From an uncultured Pelagibacteraceae bacterium (GTDB lineage: Bacteria > Pseudomonadota > Alphaproteobacteria > Pelagibacterales > Pelagibacteraceae), in NCBI GenBank assembly GCA_902521805.1, contig CABYTL010000001.1, forward strand, positions 1 to 64,000: a stretch of 64,000 bases of DNA, given 5' to 3'. Shown here one piece after another: positions 18,267-29,245 of this stretch. A program made the translations under genes and the position numbers. Each line of letters begins with the position of its first letter. Positions within the stretch are counted from its first letter, which is position 1. The notes below the pieces were generated by a model that made no database searches, was not told the origin of the DNA, and worked only from the letters and a program-made list of their open reading frames with translations.

Positions 18267-20204
18267 ATGAATAAAACTCTATCCCAAGCATTAAAGAGAG
18301 CTGTCTCCGAATATAGCCCACAAGTAAGAGAAGTTACAAAAGATAACAGACCAGATTTATTTTCACTAAATAATGAGACTGAGCTTTTTCAGAATGAAAA
18401 AGGAATTATTATTAAGATTGATCGTTCTAAAGATAAAAATTTAACAGACTTCGGTAAAGCTACTTTAAAAGACAGATATCTCGGACACAATGAGTCGTTT
18501 CAAGATCTATTTGCAAGAGTAGCAAGTACTTACTCAGATGACAACTTACATGCACAAAGAATTTATAATTATATTAGTAACCTTTGGTTTATGCCTGCTA
18601 CTCCAGTCCTGTCAAATGGAGGAACAAAAAGAGGCCTACCTATTTCATGTTTTTTAAACGAAGCTTCAGATAGTTTAAGTGGCATTTTAGATTTGTGGAG
18701 TGAAAATGTTTGGTTAGCAGCTAAAGGAGGAGGTATAGGAAGTTACTGGGGTAACTTAAGATCAATTGGAGAAAGAATTGGTAAAGTAGGAAAAACATCA
18801 GGGATAATTCCTTTTATAAAAGTTATGGACTCCTTAACAATGGCTATTAGTCAAGGTTCACTTAGAAGAGGATCTGCTGCTTGTTACTTACCTATTGATC
18901 ATCCAGAGATAGAGGAGTTTATTGAAATGCGAAGACCAACCGGTGGTGATCCAAATAGAAAAGCTTTAAATTTACATCATGGAGTTTTAGTTTCAGATGC
19001 ATTCATGCGTGCTGTTGAAACAGATGAACAGTGGGCACTAAAAAGTCCTGCAGATGGAACAATTCAACAAACTATTTCCGCGAGAAATTTATGGATAAGA
19101 TTACTTACAGCTAGAATTGAAACAGGCGAACCTTATATTATTTATATTGATACTGTTAATAGACAAATTCCCCAACATCATAAATTAGCTAATCTTACAG
19201 TTAAGACATCTAACCTATGTAGTGAAATAACTTTACCAACAGGAATTGATAAAGATGGAAAAGACAGAACAGCTGTTTGTTGTTTATCATCTTTAAACTT
19301 AGAAAAATATGAAGAATGGAAAGATGATCCTGAAATGATTAGTGATGTTATGAGGTTTTTAGACAATGTTTTGTCTGATTTTATAAATAAAGCACCAGAT
19401 CAATTCAAAGATGCTAAATATTCTGCCGAAAGAGAAAGAAGTGTTGGACTAGGTGTAATGGGCTTCCATTCATTTTTACAAAAAAATAGAATTCCACTTG
19501 AGTCGGTGATGGCGAAATCTTGGAATAAAAAAATTTTTAAAAATATATACGAGAAAGTGAATCAAGCATCAAAAGAATTAGCAGATGAAAGAGGAGCTTG
19601 TCCTGATGCTGCAGAATACGGTTTTAAAGAAAGATTTTCAAACAAAACCGCAATTGCTCCAACTGCATCAATCTCTATAATTTGTGGTGGTGCTTCACCA
19701 GGAGTAGAACCAATAGCAGCTAATAGTTATACACATAAAACTTTATCTGGATCTTTTAATGTTAGAAATAGATATCTTGAGGAAATTTTAGATAGTCATA
19801 AAAAAAACAATGATGAAACTTGGTCTACAATAACAACTAATCAAGGATCAGTATCTCACCTAGATTTTTTAACAGATCTAGAAAAAGATGTTTTTAAAAC
19901 TGCTTTTGAATTAAACCAAAGTTGGATCATAGAACTAAGCGGTGATAGAACACCGTTTATTTCTCAAGCACAGTCAGTAAATTTATTTTTACCTGCTGAT
20001 GTTCATAAAAAAGAGTTACATAAAATTCATTTTGATGCTTGGAAAAAAGGCTTAAAGAGCCTTTATTACTGTAGATCAAAATCAATTCAAAGAGCTGAAA
20101 ATATTAATGACGCTAAGTCAACAGATATTATGGCTAATGTTTATAAAAATAAATCAACCCAAAACAAAGAAGAAGAATACGAGGAGTGTCTATCATGTCA
20201 GTAG
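18267..20204 (+). CDS. nrdA: ribonucleoside-diphosphate reductase large subunit, class I
   Basis: PATPVLSNGGTKRGLPISCFL, NLCSEI, PTASISIICGGASPGVEP and C-terminal CLSCQ cysteine pair. Confidence 0.93.
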   Translation: MNKTLSQALKRAVSEYSPQVREVTKDNRPDLFSLNNETELFQNEKGIIIKIDRSKDKNLTDFGKATLKDRYLGHNESFQDLFARVASTYSDDNLHAQRIYNYISNLWFMPATPVLSNGGTKRGLPISCFLNEASDSLSGILDLWSENVWLAAKGGGIGSYWGNLRSIGERIGKVGKTSGIIPFIKVMDSLTMAISQGSLRRGSAACYLPIDHPEIEEFIEMRRPTGGDPNRKALNLHHGVLVSDAFMRAVETDEQWALKSPADGTIQQTISARNLWIRLLTARIETGEPYIIYIDTVNRQIPQHHKLANLTVKTSNLCSEITLPTGIDKDGKDRTAVCCLSSLNLEKYEEWKDDPEMISDVMRFLDNVLSDFINKAPDQFKDAKYSAERERSVGLGVMGFHSFLQKNRIPLESVMAKSWNKKIFKNIYEKVNQASKELADERGACPDAAEYGFKERFSNKTAIAPTASISIICGGASPGVEPIAANSYTHKTLSGSFNVRNRYLEEILDSHKKNNDETWSTITTNQGSVSHLDFLTDLEKDVFKTAFELNQSWIIELSGDRTPFISQAQSVNLFLPADVHKKELHKIHFDAWKKGLKSLYYCRSKSIQRAENINDAKSTDIMANVYKNKSTQNKEEEYEECLSCQ

Positions 20205-21229
20205 TAGAGAAGAAAAATAAAAAAATTATTGAGTCAGAAAAAAATGAGATCATTAAACCAAATAAAATGGGTTTATTAGTTGAAAACCCAGTTTACAAAC
20301 CTTTCAGGTACCCATGGTGTTATGATGCTTGGTTAACTCAACAAAGAATTCACTGGTTACCAGAAGAGGTTCCACTTGGTGATGATGTTAGAGATTGGCA
20401 AAAAAATTTATCACAACCAGAAAAGAATTTATTGACTCAAATATTCAGATTTTTTACACAAGCAGATGTTGAAGTGAACAATTGTTATTTAAGACACTAT
20501 ACTACAGTTTTTAAACCAACTGAAGTATTGATGATGATGACTGCCTTTGCTTCAATGGAAACCGTGCATGTTGCAGCTTATTCCCATCTTTTAGATACGA
20601 TTGGTATGCCAGAGTCAGAATATTCAGCTTTCATGAAATATAAAGAAATGAAAGATAAATATGATTATATGCAAGATTTTAACGTAAATTCTAAAGAAGA
20701 TATCGCAAAGACAGTTGCAGTGTTTAGTGCATTTACAGAGGGTTTACAACTGTTTGCAAGTTTTGCAATTCTTCTAAATTTTCCAAGACATAACAAAATG
20801 AAGGGTATGGGCCAAATAGTTACTTGGTCGGTTAGAGATGAGACTCTTCATTGTAATTCAATGATTAGAATTTTCAAAGAATTCATAAAAGAAAATCCTG
20901 AAATTTGGACACCAAAATTAAAAAAAGAACTTTATGAAGCATGTAGAACTATTATAGAACATGAAGACGCTTTTATAGATCTTGCGTTTGAAATGGGTCC
21001 TATGGAAGGATTAACTGCTCAAGAAGTAAAAGACTATATCAGATTTATTGGAAACCGAAGATTAGTTCAATTGGGATTAGAACCAATTTACGATATAGAT
21101 AAAAACCCTCTAACTTGGTTAGATACAATGTTGAATGCGGTTGAACATATGAATTTCTTTGAGGGAAGAGCTACAGAGTATTCTAAAGCTTCTACACAAG
21201 GAACTTGGGCAGAAGCCTTCAGTAATTGA
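20195..21229 (+). CDS. nrdB: ribonucleoside-diphosphate reductase small subunit
   Basis: Ferritin-like radical/metal motifs METVHVAAYSHLL and WSVRDETLHC. The ORF track starts at 20186 (GTG); ATG at 20195 is preferred. Confidence 0.92.
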   Translation: MSVVEKKNKKIIESEKNEIIKPNKMGLLVENPVYKPFRYPWCYDAWLTQQRIHWLPEEVPLGDDVRDWQKNLSQPEKNLLTQIFRFFTQADVEVNNCYLRHYTTVFKPTEVLMMMTAFASMETVHVAAYSHLLDTIGMPESEYSAFMKYKEMKDKYDYMQDFNVNSKEDIAKTVAVFSAFTEGLQLFASFAILLNFPRHNKMKGMGQIVTWSVRDETLHCNSMIRIFKEFIKENPEIWTPKLKKELYEACRTIIEHEDAFIDLAFEMGPMEGLTAQEVKDYIRFIGNRRLVQLGLEPIYDIDKNPLTWLDTMLNAVEHMNFFEGRATEYSKASTQGTWAEAFSN

Positions 21230-21852
21230 AATATAAGAAATATTTTAGAAAAACTAGTTTAAAACAAAAAGGTGATGGTGAGTTTTTTTTAGAAGAAATT
21301 AAAAAAAAAAATCCGAAAATTTTTTTAGAGGTAGGTGTTTTTCATGGTGTAACCGCAAGAAATGTTTGTGAACTACTATCTGAATTAAATGGTAATAATT
21401 TTCAATACATAGGGTTAGATTTATTCGAAAAAAGTGAGGAAAATAAATCTGAGATAATTCCAAATACAAATTTTTCAAACCCTTTTAAACAAATTTATTT
21501 TAGATATATTAAAAGACAAGATCCATACACCATAGAAGCTGTTGAAGATTTATTAAAAAAATTTCAGAATAATATTCATTTAATAAAAGGAAATTCAAAC
21601 TCGGTATTAAAAAAAATAGATATGACTAAAGTGGACTATGTATTCTTAGATGGTGGTCATGATTACAATACTGTCAAAAATGACCTAGATAGTTGTAGTG
21701 AAGTTATTAATAATGATGGCACTATTTTATGTGATGACTACAACTTGTCATATGCTCCGGGGGTTAAAAAAGCTATTGATGAATATGTAGAAAATAATAA
21801 CTATAAATGTGAAATTTTACGAAATTCTAGATTTGCTAAGATAGAAAAGTAA
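21226..21852 (+). CDS. class I SAM-dependent methyltransferase
   Basis: IFLEVGVFHGVTARNV, VDYVFLDGGHDYNTVKNDL. Confidence 0.75.
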   Translation: MKYKKYFRKTSLKQKGDGEFFLEEIKKKNPKIFLEVGVFHGVTARNVCELLSELNGNNFQYIGLDLFEKSEENKSEIIPNTNFSNPFKQIYFRYIKRQDPYTIEAVEDLLKKFQNNIHLIKGNSNSVLKKIDMTKVDYVFLDGGHDYNTVKNDLDSCSEVINNDGTILCDDYNLSYAPGVKKAIDEYVENNNYKCEILRNSRFAKIEK

Positions 21853-21856
21853 TTAA

Positions 21857-22981
21857 TTATCTTTGATTGAGTGGAACAACTTTTCTGTGTTGGTTACCTT
21901 TATAACTAGCAAGTGGTCTAATTAATTTGTTAGCCGCATGTTGCTCAAATATGTGAGCTGACCATCCTGTAATTCTTGAGATAACAAAAATAGGTGTGAA
22001 AAAATCAGTATCAAAACCCATTAAATGATAAGTAGGTCCGGTTGGGTAGTCTACATTTGGATGTATATTTTTTCTTTCAATCATTACCTTTTCCACAATA
22101 TCGTAAATTTTTTCAAATTTTTTATCTTTTTTAATTTTAGCAACTTTTGCAAAATATTTTCTCATTGTTGGCACTCTAGAGTCTCCACTTTTATAAACTC
22201 TATGACCAAAGCCCATAACTACATCTTTATTTTTCAAAGCATTATTAATCCACTTAAGTGCATTGTTTGGTGTCTTAATTTTATTCATCATATGCATTAC
22301 TTCTTCGTTTGCACCACCATGAAGAGGGCCTTTTAAACTTGCTATTGCTCCTGTAATAGCTCCATGAATATCAGATAAACTACTTGTGATAGTTCTTGCT
22401 GTAAATGTTGATACATTAAAACTATGTTCAGCATATAAAATTAAAGAAACATCAAAAGCTTTTACTATTTCTTTTTGTGGCACTTTACCAAAACACATGT
22501 AGAAAAAATTTTCAGCTATGTTTAAGTTTTTTTTTGGTTTAATAATTTTTTTACCTTTTCTTAATCTATAGAAGGCTGCTAATGCTGTAGGTGTTTTAGC
22601 TAAAATTCTGATAGTTTTTCTCATATTAGACTCTGGTGATGAATCTACTGTATCCTTATCCTCAAGACCCATTATACTTACAGCTGTTCTAGCCACATCC
22701 ATTGGGTGAGAATTTTTAGGCATTTTTTTTAGAATTGCGTAAAGATCTTTAGATAAGTTTCTATTATTCTTTTCTTCTTTTTCAAATTTTCTAAGTTCTA
22801 AGGTATTTGGAAGATCTTTGTTTAAAATTAAATAAGCAACTTCTTCAAATCTGCAATATTCACATAAATCTTGTGCAGCATATCCTCTATATGTTAGAGA
22901 ATTAATTTCAGGCATAACTTTAGAAACTTCTGTCTCATCAACAACTATTCCTAGTAAACCTTTTTTAATATCATCACTCAT
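21857..22981 (-). CDS. prpC: 2-methylcitrate synthase / citrate synthase
   Basis: Citrate synthase fold motifs (GPLHGGANEEVMHM, MGFGHRVYKSGDSR) in a run with prpB and prpD. Confidence 0.88.
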   Translation of the reverse strand: MSDDIKKGLLGIVVDETEVSKVMPEINSLTYRGYAAQDLCEYCRFEEVAYLILNKDLPNTLELRKFEKEEKNNRNLSKDLYAILKKMPKNSHPMDVARTAVSIMGLEDKDTVDSSPESNMRKTIRILAKTPTALAAFYRLRKGKKIIKPKKNLNIAENFFYMCFGKVPQKEIVKAFDVSLILYAEHSFNVSTFTARTITSSLSDIHGAITGAIASLKGPLHGGANEEVMHMMNKIKTPNNALKWINNALKNKDVVMGFGHRVYKSGDSRVPTMRKYFAKVAKIKKDKKFEKIYDIVEKVMIERKNIHPNVDYPTGPTYHLMGFDTDFFTPIFVISRITGWSAHIFEQHAANKLIRPLASYKGNQHRKVVPLNQR

Positions 22982-23877
22982 TATTCATGACCCTCTGAAC
23001 TAAAGTTATAAATTTTTTCATCTAAACTGTTGTACTTCTCATAATCAACAAGCTCATATAATCGTTTTCTCGTCTGCATTTTATCAATGATGTTGTTTTG
23101 ATGTCCATTTGCATAAATGTCTCTTAATCCATCCTCAACGTTTTTCATTGCTAATCGTTGAGTAGTAACTGGATAAATCACAATATTATAACCTAACCGT
23201 TCTAATTCTTTGTAATTAAATAGTTTAGATTTACCAAATTCAGTCATGTTAGCAAGTAAGTAGCAAGATAGTTCTTTTCTTACTTTTTCAAAATCTTTTT
23301 CATTTTCCAAAGCCTCTGGAAAAATTATTTCAGCGCCTGCATCAATATAAGCTTTACATCTCTCAATCATTTTATCAATTCCTTCAACACTTTTTGCATC
23401 AGATCTTGCAATAATTTTAAAATTCTCATCTTTTTTTGCTGATACGCATTCTTTAATCTTTTTAACCATCGCATCAGTTTTAATTAATTCTTTATTATCT
23501 AAATGCCCACATCTCTTTCTTTCAATTTGATCCTCTATATGTACAGCTGTAATTCCAAATTCTTCAAAGACTTCAATTGTTTCTTTGCAAGATTTAAAAC
23601 CTGTATCAATATCAACAATAGTCGGAAGATTTGTTACCCTGGAGATTAAATATGATCTTGTACTCACATCTTGCAAAGTAGTTAATCCAATATCAGGAAA
23701 ACCAAGATCATTAGCCATGACTCCACCAGAAACATAAACTGCGTCGTAACCTATTTCTTCAATCAATTTAGCAGTTAGAGGATTGTATGCACCTGGAACT
23801 CTAAGGATTTTATTTGATTTTAGTTTTTCATTAAAATCTATTCTCTTTTGGTTAGGTTCTTTATCAACAAAGTGCAT
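22981..23877 (-). CDS. prpB: methylisocitrate lyase
   Basis: ICL/PEP-mutase family: GAYNPLTAKLIEEIGYDAVYVSGG, VHIEDQIERKRCGHLDNKEL. Confidence 0.9.
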   Translation of the reverse strand: MHFVDKEPNQKRIDFNEKLKSNKILRVPGAYNPLTAKLIEEIGYDAVYVSGGVMANDLGFPDIGLTTLQDVSTRSYLISRVTNLPTIVDIDTGFKSCKETIEVFEEFGITAVHIEDQIERKRCGHLDNKELIKTDAMVKKIKECVSAKKDENFKIIARSDAKSVEGIDKMIERCKAYIDAGAEIIFPEALENEKDFEKVRKELSCYLLANMTEFGKSKLFNYKELERLGYNIVIYPVTTQRLAMKNVEDGLRDIYANGHQNNIIDKMQTRKRLYELVDYEKYNSLDEKIYNFSSEGHE

Positions 23878-25379
23878 TAAAAGATTCCTTTTTTAAAATT
23901 TCTTTTTAGTTTACTTTTTTTTACCTGTATATTTAGTCTATTTAATTGACCTGATTTTAATTTGTTTAGATTTTGTACTGTTTTTAAGAATCTATCTCTT
24001 TCTTTCTTATCAACAATATTTTCAGTTAAAATTAAAAATTTATTAATATAGTTTTGTCTTTTAAAAGGTCTTGATCCATAAGGATGGGCGTCTGCTCTAT
24101 CTTGTTGTTCAGATATTTTCTGACCATTTTTTAAAGTTACAATTACTTTAGCACCAAATGATTTCTTTTTAGGATTTGGGTTATGGTATTTTTTAGTCCA
24201 TTTTTTATCTTCATGAGTTTTTATTGATCTCCAAATTCTGATAGTGCTTTTTCTTTTAGCTCTTGCTTTAGTATATGAATTAACGTGATGCCATTTCCCA
24301 TCTTCTAATGCTACAGCAAAAATGTACATTATTGAATGATCTAATGTTTCTCTACTAGCATTAGGGTCCATTTTTTGAGGATCATTTGCTCCTGTGCCAA
24401 TAACATAATGTGTATGATGACTTGTATGGATATCAATTTTCTTAATTAAGTTAAGATTTTTAATTTTCCTTTTAATTTTTTTTGCTAAATCAATTAAAGC
24501 TTGTGACTGATATTCAGCTGAATACTCCTTAGTATAAGTCTCAAGTATTGCCTTTTTGATTTCATTTTTTTTCGGTAGAGGAACTTTATATAATGCTTTT
24601 TTACCATCAAGAATTCTTGCTATTACACTATCTTCCCCCTCATAAATTGGACTTGGAGCACCTTCGCCTCGCATAACTCTATCTACAGCTTCTATTGCAA
24701 GTTTTCCAGCATGAGCTGGTGCATAGGCTTTCCAACTAGAAATTTCACCTTTTCTAGACTGCCTAGTAGATATTGTTGTGTGTAGGGCTTGTTGCACTGC
24801 TTGATAAATTGTTTCAGTTTTTAGTTTTAACATTGAACCTATACCAGCAGCAACGCTAGGTCCCAAGTGTGCTATGTGATCTATTTTGTGTTTGTGTAAA
24901 CAAATTCCTTTTACTAAATTCACTTGCACTTCATAAGCTGTTATTATTCCTCTTAAAAGGTCAGTACCACTTCTTTTGAGTTTTTGACCAACTGCTAAAA
25001 TTGGGGGAATATTGTCTCCAGGGTGACTATAATCTGCTGCCAAAAAAGTATCATGAAAATCAAGCTCTCTTACGGCGGTACCATTTGCCCATGCTGCCCA
25101 CTCGACATCAAATCTAATTTTTGAGTTAACACCAAATAATGTAGAACCATTTTTTTTTTTATGCCCAAAAGCCATTTCACGAGCTGATATGACTGGTTTT
25201 CTGTTTAAAGATGCAATTGCAACGGAGGCATTATCAATGATTCTATTTATAACCATCTCTATTGACTCTTTACTTAATTTGCTATTATCAGATGATATTT
25301 CAGCTATCTTCCATGCGAGTTGTTTTTTTTTTGGAAGATGTATTTTTGATGGATATACTTTTACTTTATTTAATAACAA
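23877..25379 (-). CDS. prpD: 2-methylcitrate dehydratase (MmgE/PrpD family)
   Basis: [39 protein letters not shown]. Confidence 0.92.
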   Translation of the reverse strand: MLLNKVKVYPSKIHLPKKKQLAWKIAEISSDNSKLSKESIEMVINRIIDNASVAIASLNRKPVISAREMAFGHKKKNGSTLFGVNSKIRFDVEWAAWANGTAVRELDFHDTFLAADYSHPGDNIPPILAVGQKLKRSGTDLLRGIITAYEVQVNLVKGICLHKHKIDHIAHLGPSVAAGIGSMLKLKTETIYQAVQQALHTTISTRQSRKGEISSWKAYAPAHAGKLAIEAVDRVMRGEGAPSPIYEGEDSVIARILDGKKALYKVPLPKKNEIKKAILETYTKEYSAEYQSQALIDLAKKIKRKIKNLNLIKKIDIHTSHHTHYVIGTGANDPQKMDPNASRETLDHSIMYIFAVALEDGKWHHVNSYTKARAKRKSTIRIWRSIKTHEDKKWTKKYHNPNPKKKSFGAKVIVTLKNGQKISEQQDRADAHPYGSRPFKRQNYINKFLILTENIVDKKERDRFLKTVQNLNKLKSGQLNRLNIQVKKSKLKRNFKKGIF

Positions 25380-25414
25380 AGATTCTCCTTAAATTTGATA
25401 TTATAAATAATAAA

Positions 25415-26017
25415 TTACTTTTGTATTACAATAAAAATGGCTGTTAACAAAAGTAAAAATGCTAAAAAATACTCAATAATTGCTCTTAAAGTATTATTCT
25501 TTACTAAATTTCTTATCGCAGCCCCAAAAGCTGCCCAAGGAGCAATAGATAGTGGACATATTATAGAAGCTACCAAAGCAATAAAAAAAATTGAAGCTAA
25601 TAAGTTTCCTTCAGTATTTAAAAAACCAGATGCAGCCATACTAGATATTGTCCATGCCTTAGGATTTACTATTTGAAATAATGCAGCTTCATAGTATTTC
25701 AAAGGTTTAGAATTATTTTCTTTAATTTTATTAAAGGATCCAAGAATTTTGTATCCTAAATACAAAAGATAAATAGCACATAAAATTTTTAAAATTGCTT
25801 GAATTAATGGAAATATTTGAAATATTTTTCCTAATCCAAAACAAACTAGAATTAATTGAATAATATGGCCAAAAGTAATACCAGAAATATGGGGAATAGT
25901 TTTTAGAAATCCAAACTTAAGGCCAGACGTTAAAACCATGGCATTATTTGGACCAGGAGTAACATACATTACAAAATAATAACTAATTAATGCTACAATT
26001 ATATTAAGATCAATCAT
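25415..26017 (-). CDS. LysE/RhtB-family translocator
   Basis: MYVTPGPNNAMVLTSGLKFGFLKTIPHISGITFGH. Confidence 0.88.
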   Translation of the reverse strand: MIDLNIIVALISYYFVMYVTPGPNNAMVLTSGLKFGFLKTIPHISGITFGHIIQLILVCFGLGKIFQIFPLIQAILKILCAIYLLYLGYKILGSFNKIKENNSKPLKYYEAALFQIVNPKAWTISSMAASGFLNTEGNLLASIFFIALVASIICPLSIAPWAAFGAAIRNLVKNNTLRAIIEYFLAFLLLLTAIFIVIQK

Positions 26018-26699
26018 TCAAATATTTAGATATTATTTTTTCTATTCCTATAAAATCTTTCACCAGATGATTATGATACATCTCAGAAGTTTTTTTTTCT
26101 GTATAACCATCCTCTAATAAGATTAATGGGATACCTGCATTCTTTGCTGCGTTAGCATCTGTTTCACTATCTCCAATCATTAAGGCTTTATTTAAATCGC
26201 CATCTAATATTTCAATAACTGATGTAAGATGTCTTGGATCTGGCTTACAATAGTCAAACGTATCATGACCAGCTATATATTCAAAAAAATCATATATACC
26301 TATCTTCTTTAAAAGATCAATTGCAAGGTGTTCTTGTTTATTTGTACAAACTGCCATTGATAAATTTTTTTTTTTAGACCAAATTAAAAAATCTTTGACA
26401 CCATCTATTAGTTTACTTTCATTCATTATATTTTTACCGTAAAAATCTACAAAATCTTGAATCATATTCTTTTTTATTTTGTCGTCTTGAACTTTACCAA
26501 ATTCTTTTTTTGCTTGGCCCCAAATAGATCTTCCGAGCATGGCCCCAGCACCTTGACCAACTAAATTTCTAATCTCCTGAGTTGATTTGGTTGAATATCC
26601 AAATTTCTTCATAACATGATTATGTGCACGCATTAAATCTGGCGCAGTATCTACCAATGTACCGTCTAGGTCGAAAAGTATTGTAAATTGCTTTGCCAT
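26010..26699 (-). CDS. gph: HAD hydrolase, phosphoglycolate phosphatase-like
   Basis: FDLDGTLVDTAPDL, CTNKQEHLAIDLL, MIGDSETDANAAKNAG. Confidence 0.85.
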   Translation of the reverse strand: MAKQFTILFDLDGTLVDTAPDLMRAHNHVMKKFGYSTKSTQEIRNLVGQGAGAMLGRSIWGQAKKEFGKVQDDKIKKNMIQDFVDFYGKNIMNESKLIDGVKDFLIWSKKKNLSMAVCTNKQEHLAIDLLKKIGIYDFFEYIAGHDTFDYCKPDPRHLTSVIEILDGDLNKALMIGDSETDANAAKNAGIPLILLEDGYTEKKTSEMYHNHLVKDFIGIEKIISKYLND

Positions 26700-26769
26700 T
26701 ATAAAAGTATTTTTAAGAAATATTTTGTGAATTAAGAATGATATATACTTAATATAAAGAATTTCAAAG

Positions 26770-27393
26770 ATGAAACAATTAAATATTCTTAAATTACAAA
26801 TTAAACTTAGGAATAAGTTTTTAAGGTCGGGTGTTAAAATGTTAGGACCTGAAACAATTTATTTTTCAAAAGATACAAAAATTGGTAAAAATGTTATAAT
26901 TGAACCTTACGTTGTTATTGGATCAAGAGTTAAAATTGGAAATAACGTAGTTATAAAATCTTTTACTCATCTTGAAGGTTGTAAAATAGAGAATAAAGTT
27001 GACGTTGGTCCTTATGCCAGAATTAGACCAGGTACAATTTTAAAGGAAGGATCAAAAATCGGAAATTTTGTAGAAGTTAAAAAAAGCATACTAGGAAAAA
27101 AATCAAAGGCAAACCATCTATCATACATCGGAGATAGTGATATTGGAAAGTTTGTTAATGTTGGGGCAGGCACGATTACTTGTAATTATGATGGTATTAA
27201 AAAAAATAAAACAAAAATAAAAGATAATGTTTTCATAGGATCAAATTCTTCTTTAATAGCTCCGTTAGTTATTGAGTCAGACAGTGTAGTTGGTGCAGGC
27301 TCTGTTATTACAAAAAAAGTAAGAAAAAAATCTTTGGCTTTAACAAGAAGTTTACAAACTGAAGTTAAGAATTATAAAAGAAAACAAAAATAA
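26770..27393 (+). CDS. free-standing GlmU C-terminal acetyltransferase domain (left-handed beta-helix)
   Basis: GVKMLGPETIYFSKDTKIGKNVIIEPYVVIG ... GAGTITCNYDGIKKNKTKI. No N-terminal uridylyltransferase domain. Confidence 0.85.
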   Translation: MKQLNILKLQIKLRNKFLRSGVKMLGPETIYFSKDTKIGKNVIIEPYVVIGSRVKIGNNVVIKSFTHLEGCKIENKVDVGPYARIRPGTILKEGSKIGNFVEVKKSILGKKSKANHLSYIGDSDIGKFVNVGAGTITCNYDGIKKNKTKIKDNVFIGSNSSLIAPLVIESDSVVGAGSVITKKVRKKSLALTRSLQTEVKNYKRKQK

Positions 27394-27395
27394 TT

Positions 27396-29216
27396 ATGTG
27401 TGGAATTATCGGTATAAATAGCAGCAAACCTGTATCAGCGACAATTATAAATTCTCTAAAAAAATTAGAATATAGAGGATACGACTCAGCTGGTATAGCT
27501 ACTCTTTCTGCTGGCTTGATCAATGAGGTTAAATCTGAGGGGAGAGTCGATAATCTTGAAAAAGACTCTTTAGTTCAAAATATGCAGGGCACCATAGGGA
27601 TTGGTCATGTTAGATGGGCAACTCATGGATTACCAAATAGTATTAATGCACACCCTCATTCTTCTCAAAATGTGTCAGTAGTTCATAATGGTATAATTGA
27701 AAATTCAACGTTATTAAAAAAATTTTTAGTTAGTAAAGGGCATAAGTTTAAATCTCAAACAGATACAGAAGTTATAGTTCATTTAATAACAGAATATTTG
27801 AAAACTAAAAATATTATAGACTCAATTAAAAAAACTTTAAAATCACTTCATGGAAGTTTTGCTTTAGGGATACTTTTTAAAGATCAACCAGACTTGATTG
27901 TAGGTGCCAGAAGAGGCTCACCATTAGCTGTAGGTTACGGTCCAAATGAAAATTATTTGGGATCAGACTCTTATGCTTTAAAATCTATGACAAATAAAAT
28001 TACATATCTTAATGACGGTGAATTCTGTTTTATTAAAAAAGACCAAGTTGAGTTCTTTAATAATGAAGGAATAAAAATAAACAAAAAAGTTTTGCAGCTA
28101 TCTTCTGAAGAGCAAAAATATGATAAAGGTGATTATAAACATTTTATGGCTAAGGAAATTGATGAACAACCCAAAACTTTAAAGAATGGAATTAATGAAT
28201 ATTTAGATAATATTAATAATGATATTAATATTTATAATTTTCCTTGGAAAATAAGTGAAATATCAAGCGTATTATTGATTGGTTGTGGAACTGCTTATCA
28301 TAGTTGTTTAATGGCTAAATATTGGTTTGAACAAATAACTTCTTTAGATGTAAATGTAGATATAGCATCTGAGTTTAGGTATAGAAAAAATAGATTTAAA
28401 AAAGATACTCTTTATGTTTTTGTATCTCAATCTGGAGAAACTGCAGACACTTACGCTGCTCTAGATTTATGTAAACAAAATGGTATGAAAACATGTTCAG
28501 TTGTCAATATTATTGAGAGCTCTATAGCAAGAGACTCTGATTTTGTTTTACCAATCCATTGTGGAATTGAAATTGGTGTAGCATCTACAAAAGCCTTTCT
28601 AGGCCAGATGTTAATACTGTATATTCTATGTCTCAAACTTAGTTTTTTAAGAAAAGATTTAGATAAAGATAATTTTATAAAAAAACTAATAGACTTAAAA
28701 AAACTCCCAAAATTAGTAGATCAAACTTTATTAACAGATAATAAAATACAATCAGTCTCAAGTAGCTTTAATGAGGCAAAAGGATCAATGTTTTTAGGTA
28801 GAGGATTTTCATATCCAATTGCATTAGAGGGAGCGTTGAAACTAAAAGAATTATCTTACATTCATGCAGAAGGTTACCCAGCTGGAGAAATGAAACATGG
28901 ACCTTTAGCATTAATTGAAGAAGGTATGCCAGTGGTAGTTTTAGCTCCAAGAGACAGTTACTATAAAAAAACAATTTCAAACATGCAGGAAGTAATTGCA
29001 AGAGGTGCAAAAGTTTTATTAATTACAAATAAAAGCGAAGATGAAATTATATCAGAGAATATTTGGGAAACCTTAGAAGTAGAAAATACTAATGAGGATC
29101 TTTTGCCTTTTCTTTTAACAATACCTTTACAAAAATTGGCATACTATTCAGCATTAAAGAAAGGTTACGATATAGATAAACCTAGGAATTTAGCTAAATC
29201 AGTAACCGTTGAATAA
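27396..29216 (+). CDS. glmS: glutamine-fructose-6-phosphate aminotransferase
   Basis: N-terminal MCGIIGI, RWATHGLPN, VSQSGETADT and C-terminal KPRNLAKSVTVE-like end. Confidence 0.97.
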   Translation: MCGIIGINSSKPVSATIINSLKKLEYRGYDSAGIATLSAGLINEVKSEGRVDNLEKDSLVQNMQGTIGIGHVRWATHGLPNSINAHPHSSQNVSVVHNGIIENSTLLKKFLVSKGHKFKSQTDTEVIVHLITEYLKTKNIIDSIKKTLKSLHGSFALGILFKDQPDLIVGARRGSPLAVGYGPNENYLGSDSYALKSMTNKITYLNDGEFCFIKKDQVEFFNNEGIKINKKVLQLSSEEQKYDKGDYKHFMAKEIDEQPKTLKNGINEYLDNINNDINIYNFPWKISEISSVLLIGCGTAYHSCLMAKYWFEQITSLDVNVDIASEFRYRKNRFKKDTLYVFVSQSGETADTYAALDLCKQNGMKTCSVVNIIESSIARDSDFVLPIHCGIEIGVASTKAFLGQMLILYILCLKLSFLRKDLDKDNFIKKLIDLKKLPKLVDQTLLTDNKIQSVSSSFNEAKGSMFLGRGFSYPIALEGALKLKELSYIHAEGYPAGEMKHGPLALIEEGMPVVVLAPRDSYYKKTISNMQEVIARGAKVLLITNKSEDEIISENIWETLEVENTNEDLLPFLLTIPLQKLAYYSALKKGYDIDKPRNLAKSVTVE

Positions 29217-29245
29217 TATCTAAACTCTGTTACAACAATCTTGAG

